DNA of 64,000 bases, from assembly GCA_023376005.1 (NCBI GenBank), contig CM042157.1, forward strand, positions 87,323,279 to 87,387,278, written 5' to 3'. This document shows positions 1-9,050 of this stretch, one piece after another (positions within the stretch are counted from its first letter, which is position 1; each line of letters opens with the position of its first letter). The position numbers and the translations under genes were made by a program. This DNA is from Doryteuthis pealeii. Taxonomy: Eukaryota > Mollusca > Cephalopoda > Myopsida > Loliginidae. The notes below the pieces were generated by a model. It was not told the origin of the DNA. It searched no databases and saw only the letters and a list, made by a program, of their open reading frames with translations.

Positions 1-185
1 CATAATGACATTTTTTTCATTTACACCGTCAAAATCCGTTTGTTTGTTAACAGATGATTTTTAGAGTTTTTTTTTAAATTTTAAAACTAACCCCTAACCC
101 TAATGCCACACAAACAACCAGATTTTGACGGTGTAAATGAAAAAAATGTCTTTATTAATCGAGATCGCAAAAGGGGTGCCTAAAG
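1..185. mobile_element. Foldback MITE, copy A (left end cut)
   Basis: The two halves are inverted copies: the sequence at 6-40 reappears as its reverse complement at 120-150, around a short A/T-rich centre containing a telomere-like CCCTAACCCTAA run. The right end reads GGTGCCTAAAG. The left terminus is outside the window. The complete homologue is at 29,467-29,680. No coding capacity. Superfamily not assigned. Confidence 0.75.
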
Positions 186-879
186 CTCATATGATCCAAA
201 AATTTTTCTACTCGTACTTATTTCTTCCCAAGTTTCAACAAGAAATAGCCAAAATGTTGTGTATGACAAAGATGAGGACAACAGCCAAAAAAATCTAAAT
301 AATACAAATCATCAAAGCCTCATCTCAAAAATTCAGACAAAAGTCTTTAAAATGGAGTTAAAATTCTTTCTACTTGTGTTTCTTTGAATTAAAAAGAACT
401 TGGCAAACAAAAAAAGGATTTTGTCTTGTCCAATTAGTATAATGGCTACGGGAAGGTTTTTCTTTCCCTTGATCAGGAAATAATTTATGAGTTGAGATGA
501 GTTGGTAATTTTTTCTCTCTAAAAATTGACAGTTTAATGGCTGAGTCTTATGTGTTTATTCAGTTCAATCGGTTTTCAATGCATCGTCAAGTCACTTTGA
601 AAGCAGTTATGGGAAGAGTTATCTCCCCTAACGAACTATTGAACTATTAAAGTGTAGTATCAGAAAACTGCTTGATGAATACACAACTTGTTGATAGTTA
701 ATTGTTTCTGTCTTTTCTGAGGGAAATAAAATTATACCATAGAATATAGACATGAAACAAATCAATACCATACAACATAATCCCCAATAATGCTAACACA
801 TTGTTAAAACCAATTACTAAAAAGTATAAATATAAATACACGATATGTATAACTTCCTAACCGTTTGGCATAACATAAC

Positions 880-915
880 CCCAGACGGGTTGATATGCCG
901 TTAAAATCAATAAAC
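880..915 (+). repeat. SINE 3' tail fragment
   Basis: Short match to the conserved SINE tail (CATAACCCC followed by GGGTTGATATGCCGTTAAAA). The same tail follows 5S-derived and other heads elsewhere in the window. The B counterpart is at about 30,535-30,570, and near 30,375-30,395 inside the B-specific tandem duplication. Confidence 0.6.
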
Positions 916-1049
916 AATAAACAAACTATCCTGCTGTATTCCTGGTCGGTGAAAAAAGGAAAAAACGAATATTGTTGAAGCGTTTGATCATCTGCATAGT
1001 TCCCATCTGCAATAGTTTCTATATTTAGAATGTGGTAATTGCATTTCAC

Positions 1050-1235
1050 TTTGCGCTATGGAAAGATATGAATCCTACTCTCCCTCCATCTATGGATAAA
1101 TAGTAGGGCAGACTGGGCGTTTTAACCTGGGTTAGGCAACCGGTCTAGGAGAAGGAAAACTCTGGATTCAACCTGTTGAACTCCGCTTAAGAAATTGACC
1201 TTGTGTCACATCCTATTCGTGTGGGGGGGTTGGTA
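1050..1235 (+). mobile_element. tRNA-derived SINE (ACGAG-tail family), 5'-truncated
   Basis: Matches the body and 3' end of the family whose full-length member is at 55,388-55,672 (minus strand). It keeps the block TCTCCCTCCA..GGGCAGACTGGG and the block around TAAGAAATTGACCTTGTGTC. The tRNA-like head is missing. It ends in (AT)n. Confidence 0.7.
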
Positions 1236-1350
1236 AATATATATATTTAGAATGTTAATGGCTCTTTTCAGTTAGAGACAAGAGAGTTATCTCCCCTAAT
1301 GAACGTTTGACTCTTCACTGAAAAAAGGGCAGTATCAGATAACTACATGG

Positions 1351-1872
1351 CGTTGTATTGTCCTCGCCCGGATGATGGAACTTCCGGCTGAGTGACAAAG
1401 AGAAAGATAAACATATATTTAAAAAGAAAGAGAAAGCGGAAGAAATAGTTTCCGGTCAAGGAAGCAGGGTGAAGATAAAAGAAATATATAACAAAGGTCC
1501 GTTATCAGATCAAAAAGATAAAGATATGTAGGCGTGTCGTCAATACAAAAAGCCAGAGGGTCAAGCCGACAGACTCAGACGCCGGCCGGCAGCGGAAAGG
1601 ACACTTCACGTCTCCCGTTAGCAACCACCCCTCGTGCACTCATTGTAAGCTCCGTGCCTTCACCACCCACACACCGAAGAAAATAAAGAAGGGTCCTCTT
1701 TTGTACCTACGTGTCTGTTATTATTGAAGTACAGTAGTCGGTCGTAGCTGACTACTAACATACATCGCTTTGGGTACTGTGACCATACCCGCTACGTATA
1801 CAGATACGCGATTTAGCAACGTGAAGAAAAAGCCGCTATATAACATATAGAATTTGATGCCAGTATATAACA
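1351..1872 (+). mobile_element. Solo LTR, family 1 (Ty3/Gypsy-type), copy A
   Basis: A 522-bp unit opening CGTTGTATTGTCCTCG (TGTTGT in other copies) and ending TATATAACA, the TG..CA termini of an LTR. It has an ATATATTTAAAAAG TATA-like stretch near its start and AATAAA upstream of GGGTCC, consistent with promoter and polyadenylation signals. ATGG flanks both sides, a likely 4-bp target duplication. The flanks rejoin to resemble the uninterrupted repeat at 640-720. Shared with copy B, so it predates the duplication. The family is tied to Ty3/Gypsy by the gag-protease remnant beside the copy at 52,547. Confidence 0.8.
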
Positions 1873-2061
1873 ATGGCTGCTTGATGAATACAAAACTTAT
1901 TGACAGTTGATTGTTTATTCAAATTCATCCTGCTGTATTCCTATTGGGTGAGAAAATATAAACGAATAGTGTATTAAAAACTATTTAATCATTTTGTTAT
2001 ATTTTGATATTCTTAACATCTTGGTATATATAAAAAATAAAATAAAATAAAAATAAAAATA

Positions 2062-2574
2062 AGTCCTGACAACTGGGAAAAGCTGGCACTGGGGAAAACT
2101 GACTGGAGAGTTCACGTGGATGATGGTTGTACCAGTTATGAGAGTGAAAGAATCGTGCATGAAAACCTAAAGCATCAACTTCGAAAGGGTTACACCTGTC
2201 ATAATGGAGAGAACATGGAGGGTTGGAAGTGTCTGACATGTGGTCGAGTTTTGCTTTCTAAGGCTGGATATGTCAATCATAGGAAATCTCACCTGGGTCA
2301 ATCTATGCAGCTTCCAGGAGTAAACAATGTGTCTTGTGCTATATGTGGCAAGGTCTGTAAGTCGGCTTCTGGTCTTAAGAGACATATGGTGGTGCATAAG
2401 CATCAAATTTTATCATCTGACTCATCTGATTCATCTGAATCATCTCATTCAACGGGGAAGAAGTCTTTTCAATGTCATATTTGCATCAAACTTTGTGGAT
2501 CTTCAGCAGGTTTGATGAGTCATTTGAGGGCTCATGCAAGGAAGGGTTCTGGTGGTAGAGTTGTGGGATTGTGA
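2062..2574 (+). CDS. Truncated LINE 3' end with three C2H2 zinc fingers, copy A
   Basis: The frame is open from about 2062 to the stop at 2572-2574. It begins with a tryptophan-rich stretch (NWEKLAL..TDWR) that closes the post-reverse-transcriptase region of many invertebrate LINEs. Three C2H2 units follow: CLTCGR..HRKSH, CAICGK..HMVVH and CHICIK..HLRAH, with a Ser/Asp-rich linker between the second and third. GTG at 2116 is only an internal valine codon in the open frame; no ATG start or promoter is seen. In such elements the fingers probably bind nucleic acid during retrotransposition. The 5' break lies in an A-rich run, as expected of 5' truncation. Expression as a separate host finger protein is possible but unsupported. 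Confidence 0.6.
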   Translation, partial: SPDNWEKLALGKTDWRVHVDDGCTSYESERIVHENLKHQLRKGYTCHNGENMEGWKCLTCGRVLLSKAGYVNHRKSHLGQSMQLPGVNNVSCAICGKVCKSASGLKRHMVVHKHQILSSDSSDSSESSHSTGKKSFQCHICIKLCGSSAGLMSHLRAHARKGSGGRVVGL

Positions 2575-2620
2575 GGGACGGCAATGATCTGTAAAGATTA
2601 TGCTATTGCCATATATCAAA

Positions 2621-2775
2621 AGCTGTGGTTCCCGCTAGATTGCCGAAGTTAAGCAGCAATGAGCCTGTTCAATACTTAGATGGGTGACAATTTAAGCAAC
2701 TGTAGACACTGTAAGTAACCTTATATCAAGATGATTCGGCATTAAATGACCCGGAAAGGGTTGTTGTGCTATGGA
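2621..2775 (+). mobile_element. 5S rRNA-derived SINE, copy A
   Basis: The head resembles the internal promoter part of 5S rRNA: GCCGAAGTTAAGCAGCAATG, then ATACTTAGATGGGTGAC, at the spacing of 5S. The tail carries TGATTCGGCATTAAATGACC. The B copy matches 5S better (GATCACCGAAGTTAAGCAGC). This is the arrangement of 5S-derived (SINE3-class) elements, transcribed by RNA polymerase III from a gene-internal promoter. Confidence 0.75.
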
Positions 2776-2984
2776 GCTATTACGTTAACTTTTGGACATA
2801 CCCTTGGGAAAGGTAAGAACACTTTCACCTCCCCAGGTATGGGTTAATTTGTACCACTAATGTTCTTCTACAAGGATCTGTTTAGCATTAAATGACCCAC
2901 GAATGTTGATATGCCATTAAACAAACAAACAAAACGAATTAAATGCCGAGATGTATGCAAGCTGATCCTCTGCTGCACATAAAA

Positions 2985-3154
2985 AACAAAAGGGAGGCGC
3001 CTGTGTGTAATGGTTATGGATATAGGAAATATATTCGGCATCTCGAGTTCAAATTCGAGGACAAGCCTTTTTGTGCTAGTATACATGGGAAACGTATGCA
3101 TCTAACTATTCTCCCTCCAACTATAGATACGTAGTTGGGCAGACTGGGTGGTTT
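2985..3154 (+). mobile_element. tRNA-derived SINE, 5' part (split by LTR), copy A
   Basis: The head has a box A-like GTGTGTAATGGTTATGG and box B-like GAGTTCAAATTCGAGG, followed by the family body up to GCAGACTGGG. The element continues at 3733 after a solo LTR. The uninterrupted orthologue is at 32,620-32,890. Confidence 0.75.
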
Positions 3155-3732
3155 TGTTGTATATTGGCATCAAATTCTATATATGTTATATAGCGGCTTC
3201 AAATTCACGGCCCTACTTCGCGTATCTGGATACGTAGCGGGTATTGTCACTAACCCTAGACGATATATGTAATTGTCGTTTAATGAAATCTACAACACAT
3301 GCGTATAGTAGGAGTTTTGACTTTATTTCTTCTCGTCTGTACGTGGTGGGCGGCAGGCATTGACAATGACTCGACCGTGGGTTGACGATGACTGGCCCTA
3401 CTGTTGGGATGGTGGCGATAGTGAGGTAGGGTGGCTAGGTGACGCCTCACAGCCTGCGGCTGTGACCGTGAGTGGCCGTCACGCTCACTTGTTCCCTGTT
3501 CGCGTCTTCTGTCTGACTGTCTGTGGTCCGCCCGCCGTCAGCTCGACCCTCTGGCTTTTGTATTGACGACACGCCTACGCATCTTTATCTTTTGATCTGA
3601 TAACGGATGTTTGTTTTATCTTCTCCCTGCTTCCTTGACCGGAAAGCCTCGCTTTCGTGTTCCCCTTTTTTTAAATATATATTTTTATATTTTTGCCGGA
3701 AGCTTCGTTTTCCGGCTGAGGACAATACAACA
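3155..3732 (-). mobile_element. Solo LTR, family 1, inserted only in copy A
   Basis: Reverse-complement member of the 1351-1872 LTR family, opening TGTTGTATATTGGC and ending ACAATACAACA. It splits a SINE that is uninterrupted in copy B, where GACTGGG runs straight into TTCTTTAACCC near 32,783. The empty site shows insertion after the duplication. No clean target duplication could be read. Open frames inside it on the plus strand are shadows. Confidence 0.85.
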
Positions 3733-3840
3733 CTTTAACCCAGGTATGGTAACCGGTCTAAGAGAAGAAAACTCTGCATTCGAACCAGTTACTACTTAAG
3801 AAGTTGACCTCGTGTCACATTCTGCTAGTGGCGGTGATAT
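3733..3840 (+). mobile_element. tRNA-derived SINE, 3' part (split by LTR), copy A
   Basis: Continuation of the SINE interrupted at 3155. It starts CTTTAACCCAGG and runs through the block AAGAAGTTGACCTCGTGTCA to the family 3' end. Confidence 0.75.
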
Positions 3841-3905
3841 TGGGGCAATACACCCAAGAATTGTAGACGAAGCTCTTCAACCGGTCTTTTCTTTTTCTTT
3901 TTCCT

Positions 3906-4128
3906 CGCCTAAAGTCGGTATCAGCCAGTCAGCGAGGGAGTCTATCCCCTTTTGCTTAGCGCTAGACTAAGGAGATTGTTTTTGCGTCTAAGGGGGAGCA
4001 CCACCTCTACCATCAGCTCCTTAATTTACCGGACAGATCCCTGTGCTACTCATACGCTGAATTGGCGAGGGTCGGTATCGAACCAGGAACCTTGTGGCTC
4101 CTAGGCGCACGCTCTTTCTGAACCAAGA
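3906..4128 (-). mobile_element. Arg-type tRNA-derived SINE, copy A
   Basis: On the minus strand the 5' end is tRNA-like, with box B GGTTCxTGGTTCGATACCGG. The 3' end carries the family tail (plus strand: CCTAAAGTCGGTATCAGCCA). The anticodon-side part of the head is degraded here compared with the copy at 12,454-12,693. Confidence 0.7.
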
Positions 4129-4800
4129 AAAACTCTGAATTCAAACTTGTTAAACTCTGCTCTGTCTGTGCGGAGGGGTTAGGTAGATACATAACAGACA
4201 GAAGGGTAGGATTCGTGTGATTCGTTTCATGCCTTTTGTTTCAATGGCAGTAAACTGAAAGTTGATATTTTTAACCTATTCTGGCCATTTTTTAAAAGTC
4301 TGCTGTTCCAATTATGAAACATGAGTATATGTACACTTGTGTATGTATGGAAATAGATTATATATCGGTATTGTACAGCGTTGAGGGTGGTGGATTTGGC
4401 TTGCCACCAAACAAACATGTGGGTCAGAATCTCCAATAGAAATATCCGATTTATGCCCAGTCATTGGCAATTCTAAAATTAAATCACGTTTCTATCTGAT
4501 TCCAGGTTAAATACAGAAGTACACAATTTTAATAAAGTTTAGCAAATAAAGAGATGATGTTACAAATGTGTAGATAATATTTCATTGAAAATAATATATT
4601 TGACATTTGGAAACTTTTACAAACTGAAAAAAAAAAAAAAAAAAATACAGAATTAACCTATATCGAAATACATGCAATGAATGTACAGCGTAATTCTATT
4701 ACACGGTAATTCTTTTCAGTGGTTGGTAAACAATACGAGCCTGTGTATATTTACATGTAAATAGATACTTATAACAAATTTAAACTTATTCAATACCGCC

Positions 4801-4804
4801 ATAT

Positions 4805-4860
<56 letters not shown>
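4801..4860. repeat. (TA)n microsatellite, copy A
   Basis: Almost pure TA dinucleotide repeat flanking the foldback at 4863-5105. The B counterpart at 33,820-33,865 has a different length. Confidence 0.9.
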
Positions 4861-4861
<1 letters not shown>

Positions 4862-4862
4862 A

Positions 4863-5105
4863 AAAAGAAGGTCCGCTTAATGTAATATGTTTTTAGAACA
4901 TTTTTTTATTTTTTTATCTTAATAATGCAACACGTGTTTCAGATCTTCTGGTATCTTCTTCAGGCTTTGATCAATAATATGAAAATTATTGTTGATCAAA
5001 GCCTGAAGAAGATACCAGAAGATCTGAAACACGTGTTGCATATGTAAGATAAAAAGAATTAAATTTTTTTTCTAAAAACATAATACATTTTGCAGACCTT
5101 TTTTA
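4863..5105. repeat. (TA)n-embedded foldback, type 1, copy A
   Basis: Near-perfect inverted repeat: CAACACGTGTTTCAGATCTT at 4929 returns as its reverse complement near 5038, with a short A/T loop at 4974-4990. Each arm contains a CTGAAGA..GAAAC motif resembling a hammerhead core (plus strand of the right arm, 5000-5040). Such inverted ends followed by (TA)n recall Penelope-like element termini; the assignment is inference. Confidence 0.7.
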
Positions 5106-5134
5106 TAAAATTTTCTCCCGTTGGAACCAGAACA

Positions 5135-5140
<6 letters not shown>

Positions 5141-5198
<58 letters not shown>
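5141..5198. repeat. (TA)n microsatellite
   Basis: TA dinucleotide tract separating foldback type 1 from foldback type 2. The B counterpart is at 34,148-34,184. Confidence 0.9.
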
Positions 5199-5200
<2 letters not shown>

Positions 5201-5278
5201 AGTAAATATGGAAAATAAATCCGACAATATTAAGAAATTTGAAAAAACAAGTGTTCCGAAAATAGGATGAATTTATTT

Positions 5279-5324
5279 ATCGATGTTTAAACATTTCGGT
5301 TTCTGTAAACCTTCATCAGGATAT
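5279..5324 (-). ncRNA. Hammerhead-ribozyme-like motif, foldback 2 left arm, copy A
   Basis: Read on the minus strand: stem I TATC pairs with GATA, core CTGATGA, then stem II GGTTT/AAACC, GAAA, and a short stem III in TGTTTAAACA followed by TC, the expected U-H cleavage dinucleotide. One extra A sits between the core and stem II compared with the canonical hammerhead. Penelope-like elements are known to carry hammerheads with very short stem III. Activity is unknown. Confidence 0.45.
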
Positions 5325-5407
5325 AAAACACATACAAAAAAGATTTTATAAAAATTTTCATCTCCTGTCATCTATAAAACATCCATCAATTTCTTCAGCC
5401 CTAAATA

Positions 5408-5453
5408 CATCCTGATGAAAGTTTAAAGAAACCGAAACGTTTAATCGTCGATA
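5408..5453 (+). ncRNA. Hammerhead-ribozyme-like motif, foldback 2 right arm, copy A
   Basis: ATC-CTGATGA, a stem II weakened by one change (AGTTT with AAACC), GAAA, stem III CG..CG in CGTTTAATCG, then TC and GAT. Relative to the other arm the first stem III pair has changed from T-A to C-G on both sides, a compensatory change that supports a real RNA stem. Confidence 0.45.
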
Positions 5454-5501
5454 AATAAATTCATCCTATTTTCGGAACACTTGTTTTTTCAAATTTCTTA
5501 A

Positions 5502-5504
<3 letters not shown>

Positions 5505-5554
<50 letters not shown>

Positions 5555-5561
5555 GCTAGTA

Positions 5562-5612
<51 letters not shown>
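5505..5612. repeat. (TA)n microsatellite with a short palindromic interruption
   Basis: TA tract interrupted by TATTGCTAGTAATA; the CTAGTA piece resembles a Helitron 3' terminus. The B counterpart is at 34,487-34,550. Confidence 0.85.
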
Positions 5613-5613
<1 letters not shown>

Positions 5614-5614
5614 A

Positions 5615-6242
5615 CTAGCAAATATATGCATCCTCCGGGTGCAAGTATTTAAGTTTTAATGTAATAAAATATTGTATTAAATTAGAATCGCTAATGAAAC
5701 TAAATAAGAATGCAGATAAAAAGTTTTGAAACAGAGCGAGTATAATCGAAAAATAGAACAACTGAAACTTACTCTTCCATCAATCTCGTCTTTCATTGTT
5801 CTTTTTTCTAATTTAAGTATTTAGTTAAAAGAGGAAGTAAGAAATAAAATGATAGTTATTTGTTCTTGTTAATGGATTTTATTTAAGATTCATTGAAGAG
5901 ATTTTTGCTTATATTCATTAAAATAAAACCAAACAGTTAGAAATCAATAATACTAATCACATATTTATTAAAATCACATTTTTAATATCAATATGAAAAT
6001 TAGCCTTCCCATTCACATTGTAAACCGCTATTTTGTTGTATATATAAATATAATTGCATGTTATTAGTATGTAGATAAGGTTAACAGTATTAATAATGTA
6101 AAACAATTTTATTAATAATTGAGGTTTGAATAAAAATAAAATCATTGAGAATGTGACGTTAATAACTAACGGAATTGTGACTTAAGTAATAATATAGTTT
6201 CGGTTACAGACAGAAAAACACACAATCTCCATTATAATAAGA
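5615..6242 (-). mobile_element. Non-autonomous Helitron, copy A (shared)
   Basis: On the minus strand it starts TCTTATTATAATGGAGATTG and ends in TTTGCTAG, with a 3' hairpin (TGCACCC-GGA-GGATGCA) about 10 bases before the CTAG end. These are the 5' TC and 3' hairpin-plus-CTRR hallmarks of Helitrons. No Rep/helicase frame. Length 628 bp. Orthologue at 34,555-35,183. Confidence 0.85.
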
Positions 6243-6445
6243 TATGCACACACATACACATATATATGAATACTTGCAGAAGAACCCGTCAATGACCGGA
6301 GTCAAAAGATTTTAAGAAAACCAGTGATTGGAAAAGAAAAGAGACGAATATAATTTAGCATTATCCTCACCAGTTAAAAAAGATTCGCTAAGAATTCATA
6401 TATTACAATGTTTGTTTATTTTAGAAAATCTTTACATTCAGTATA

Positions 6446-7076
6446 CTAGCAAATATATTTTAAGTATTTTAGTTAAATTTTATGATAAAATATCATATTA
6501 AATTAGAAAGGCTAATGAAACTGAATAAGAATGTAGATAAAAAGATTTGGGACAGAGGGGGTATGATTGAAAAATAGAACAACTTTGAAACTAACTCTTC
6601 CATCATTTTCCGTTACTCCCGTCTTTCATTGGTAAATTTTCCTAATTAAGCTGTTTAGTTAAAATAGGAAGTAAAGAATAATATTACAGTTATTTCTTCT
6701 TAAGGGATTTCTTTTAAGATTTATTGAAGAGATTTTTGCTCATATTCAATAAGATAAAACCAAACAATTAGAAATCAATAATACTAACCATATATTTATT
6801 AAAATCAAATTTTTAAGATCAATATGCAAATTAGCCTTCCCATTCATACGGTAAACTTCTATTTTGTTGAATATATAAATACAATTGCATGTGATTAGTA
6901 TGTAGATATGGTCAACAGTGTAAGTAATGTAAAACAATTTTATTAATAATTGAGGTTTAAATATAAGTAAAATCATGGAGAATGTGATGTAAATAACAAA
7001 GGGAATTGTGACTTGAATAGTAATATAGTTTCGGTTACAGACAGACAAACACACAATCTCCATTATGATAAGAAGA
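6446..7076 (-). mobile_element. Non-autonomous Helitron inserted only in copy A
   Basis: 631 bp. On the minus strand it begins TCTTCTTATCATAATGG and ends GCTAG. The 3' hairpin is deleted. Copy B has the empty site near 35,390 (CAGTATATTAGATGCG). On the element strand the element sits exactly between A and T of that site, with no target duplication, which is the Helitron insertion rule. The open frame inside is not a gene. Confidence 0.9.
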
Positions 7077-7309
7077 TTAGATGCGTACCATCGTGGTATA
7101 AGGAGTGAGAAAAAGGTTTTTCCAATCAGTTCTTAGTTTAAATGTATATACATGTATATATAATCAAAACTTTGGCTTTAAATAATAATTTTAAAATTCT
7201 ATGATTTCTCAATCTTCTCAATCTTTTAAATCATCTTTAAGCCAGTCAGTCTAACAAAAATGATTGTAAAAGAAAGATAAAATTCTTTCGAAATATCTCC
7301 CTCTTGTTG

Positions 7310-7563
7310 AATCGTAGGAAATGGACTCGTCGACCCGAGTTCAGTTCCTGGACGAAGCTGTTTGAATTTCACATAGCGCTAATACCCTTGGGAAAGATAT
7401 GAATCCAATTCTCCCTCCAGCTATGGGTAAATAGCAAGGTAAACAGGACTCTTTAACCATGGTTAGGCAACCGGTCTAGGAGAAGGAAAACCCTGAATTC
7501 AAACCAGTTAAACCCAGCTTTATAAATTGACCTTGTGTCGCATCCCGCCCGTGCGGAGGTGTT

Positions 7564-7566
<3 letters not shown>
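7310..7566 (+). mobile_element. tRNA-derived SINE (ACGAG-tail family), copy A
   Basis: Near-complete: box B-like GAGTTCAGTTCCTGG, then AGCGCTAATACCCTTGGG and the family body, ending GTGCGGAGGTGTTGGTA before (TA)n. The box A half is degraded. Orthologue at 36,256-36,510. Confidence 0.75.
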
Positions 7567-7616
<50 letters not shown>

Positions 7617-7667
7617 TAAAAAAATCTCAACAAACATCTCTGTCTTCTGTCTGTCTCAATTACGGGA

Positions 7668-7785
7668 AAGTCACACCGAAAGCACCGGTTCCTGCTAGAT
7701 AACTAAAGTTAAGCAGCAATGGGCCTATGCTAATACTTAATTGGGTGACTAATTAAGCAGTAGCCCAATACTGTAAACCCCGCCC
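7668..7785 (+). mobile_element. 5S-derived SINE head joined to element X, copy A
   Basis: AACTAAAGTTAAGCAGCAATG, TACTTAATTGGGTGACTAAT and TACTGTAAACC follow the 5S-SINE order. The usual tail is absent and element X begins directly. Orthologue at 36,597-36,712. Confidence 0.65.
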
Positions 7786-8370
7786 TGTCGGCTGGGGCGT
7801 TAGAATACACCGACTGCACCTCTGCAGAGGGATAAGACTCTCCCAATGGGGCCACCTGTTGGCCGTGGGTGGCGACCCGTGAGGCTTAAGGATAGAACCC
7901 AGGAGGATGAGCAGTTCATGACTTGCAATACTCCACTTTGGCCCTATCTTGGGCTAGACGGGAGGTCGGAGAGGCCCCCTCCGATCAATCGGCTGGTCAT
8001 GTCAAGCCCTAGCACCTATATGATTTTCCCAACCCTATTGCCCTTATGGAAAGCCCCAACCCCTTTTTATCATATGGGTGCTAGAAGGCGGTGGCTGCGG
8101 GTCTACATGTCCTGGGAATGACGTTAAACTCTATCTGATGGTGAGGTTCCAGTTTTGGATGTTTGGGGAATGTGGAGCACCCCTTCATCACCATTGCTCC
8201 CTGGTCCACTCTGGCCCGGAGTGGTAGTACCTGTTAGGGTCCCATCTATGGGTTAAATAGAAAAGTGTATTTATAAAAAAATTGTATTATCCATTAAGAA
8301 TTGATTTATTTCAAAACTTTATCGGCATTAAATAACCCACTGAGGTTGATATGCCGTAAAACAAAACAAA
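7786..8370 (+). mobile_element. Element X, plus-strand copy in A
   Basis: Unnamed interspersed element of about 580 bp: CACCTGTTGGCCGTGGGTGG, CCGATCAATCGGCTGGTCAT, a block around TCACCATTGCTCCCTGG, then the SINE-like end GGTTGATATGCCGTAAAACA. An open frame at 7846-8121 crosses it but is poorly conserved among copies and is not taken as coding. Copies: 10,866-11,760 (minus, split), 11,955-12,268 (minus), 62,335-62,790 (plus), 63,170-63,655 (minus). Confidence 0.7.
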
Positions 8371-9050
8371 ACAAAAACAAATACTGTAAACCAGCCGAGT
8401 CCTTTGTTTATCCAAATTACTTGATTCGGCATTAAATGAACCGAAAGACAAAAGTGGATCTCTTTGGATTTCATTCGTTTCAGTCAATGACGTAACGTTT
8501 CGGTCTAGATCCTTGTTCTTAGAGCAGAGAGAAAAAAATAATTAAAGTATCGCTCGAATTCCCCAAACGATTGAATGAAACTTTATTTCGTCATTAAAAA
8601 AAGTCGCTGCGAGCATAGAGCAGACAGAATGAATATATTTATTTCAAAACAAAGATAAGGCAGGTGTTGAACAAGGCAACGACTGGAGGCCACAGATGTT
8701 GGATTTGTTAATTAAACAGACCTTTACAACAATTTCTTTTCGGTTTACCGGGTTTGTCCGCTTAAACAAAGCTGCGAACCATTTGTCGCTTGAAAAGATT
8801 TTCAGCTATTTAGGCAAATATCCGTCTCTTTTCAGACCGGTTATTCATCGTAGTTCCAGACGCTGTCAAAACGTCCGGAGTTATAGCTTCACGCACCTCT
8901 AAGCAAGACTAGAAGTTTGGTTAAAGAACTTGTCACCTAATGAATGACGATCAAATAATGGAATGAATGATGTAACATATCTCGCTGACCATTATACGCT
9001 ATCGTGTCAGGCGATTGAACCAGTGCACTACTTAATTGCATTGGTTGTTT
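8371..9050. other. Low-copy stretch, copy A, with a 68-codon ORF
   Basis: After a second SINE tail (TTGATTCGGCATTAAATGAA near 8430) no repeat is recognised. A 68-codon frame with an ATG start runs 8696-8902; the copy B frame at 37,612-37,818 differs by one residue (Ser to Asn). It has no recognised domain, signal peptide or membrane segment. The similarity is no higher than the surrounding duplicated DNA, so coding is not supported. Confidence 0.3.

Larger units (their letters stand above)
5199..5508. repeat. (TA)n-embedded foldback, type 2, copy A
   Basis: Inverted arms of about 110 bp: AAGTGTTCCGAAAATAGGAT at 5249 reappears inverted near 5463. Both arms carry a hammerhead-like fold (separate entries). 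The centre (5320-5405) is not inverted. No coding capacity. Confidence 0.75.

Noticed and set aside
85..100. Telomeric repeat or former chromosome end (CCCTAACCCTAA)
   Set aside because: Only about two units, inside the loop of a foldback element, and repeated identically in copy B.
2621..2720. True 5S rRNA gene
   Set aside because: Only the first part of 5S, including the internal promoter, matches; the 3' half is replaced by a SINE tail.
7846..8121. 91-codon ORF
   Set aside because: Lies in element X; the copy B frame has a different start and other copies break it. No domain.
8696..8902. 68-codon ORF with one residue difference between duplicates
   Set aside because: Similarity equals that of neighbouring non-coding DNA in the same recent duplication, so it gives no evidence of selection.
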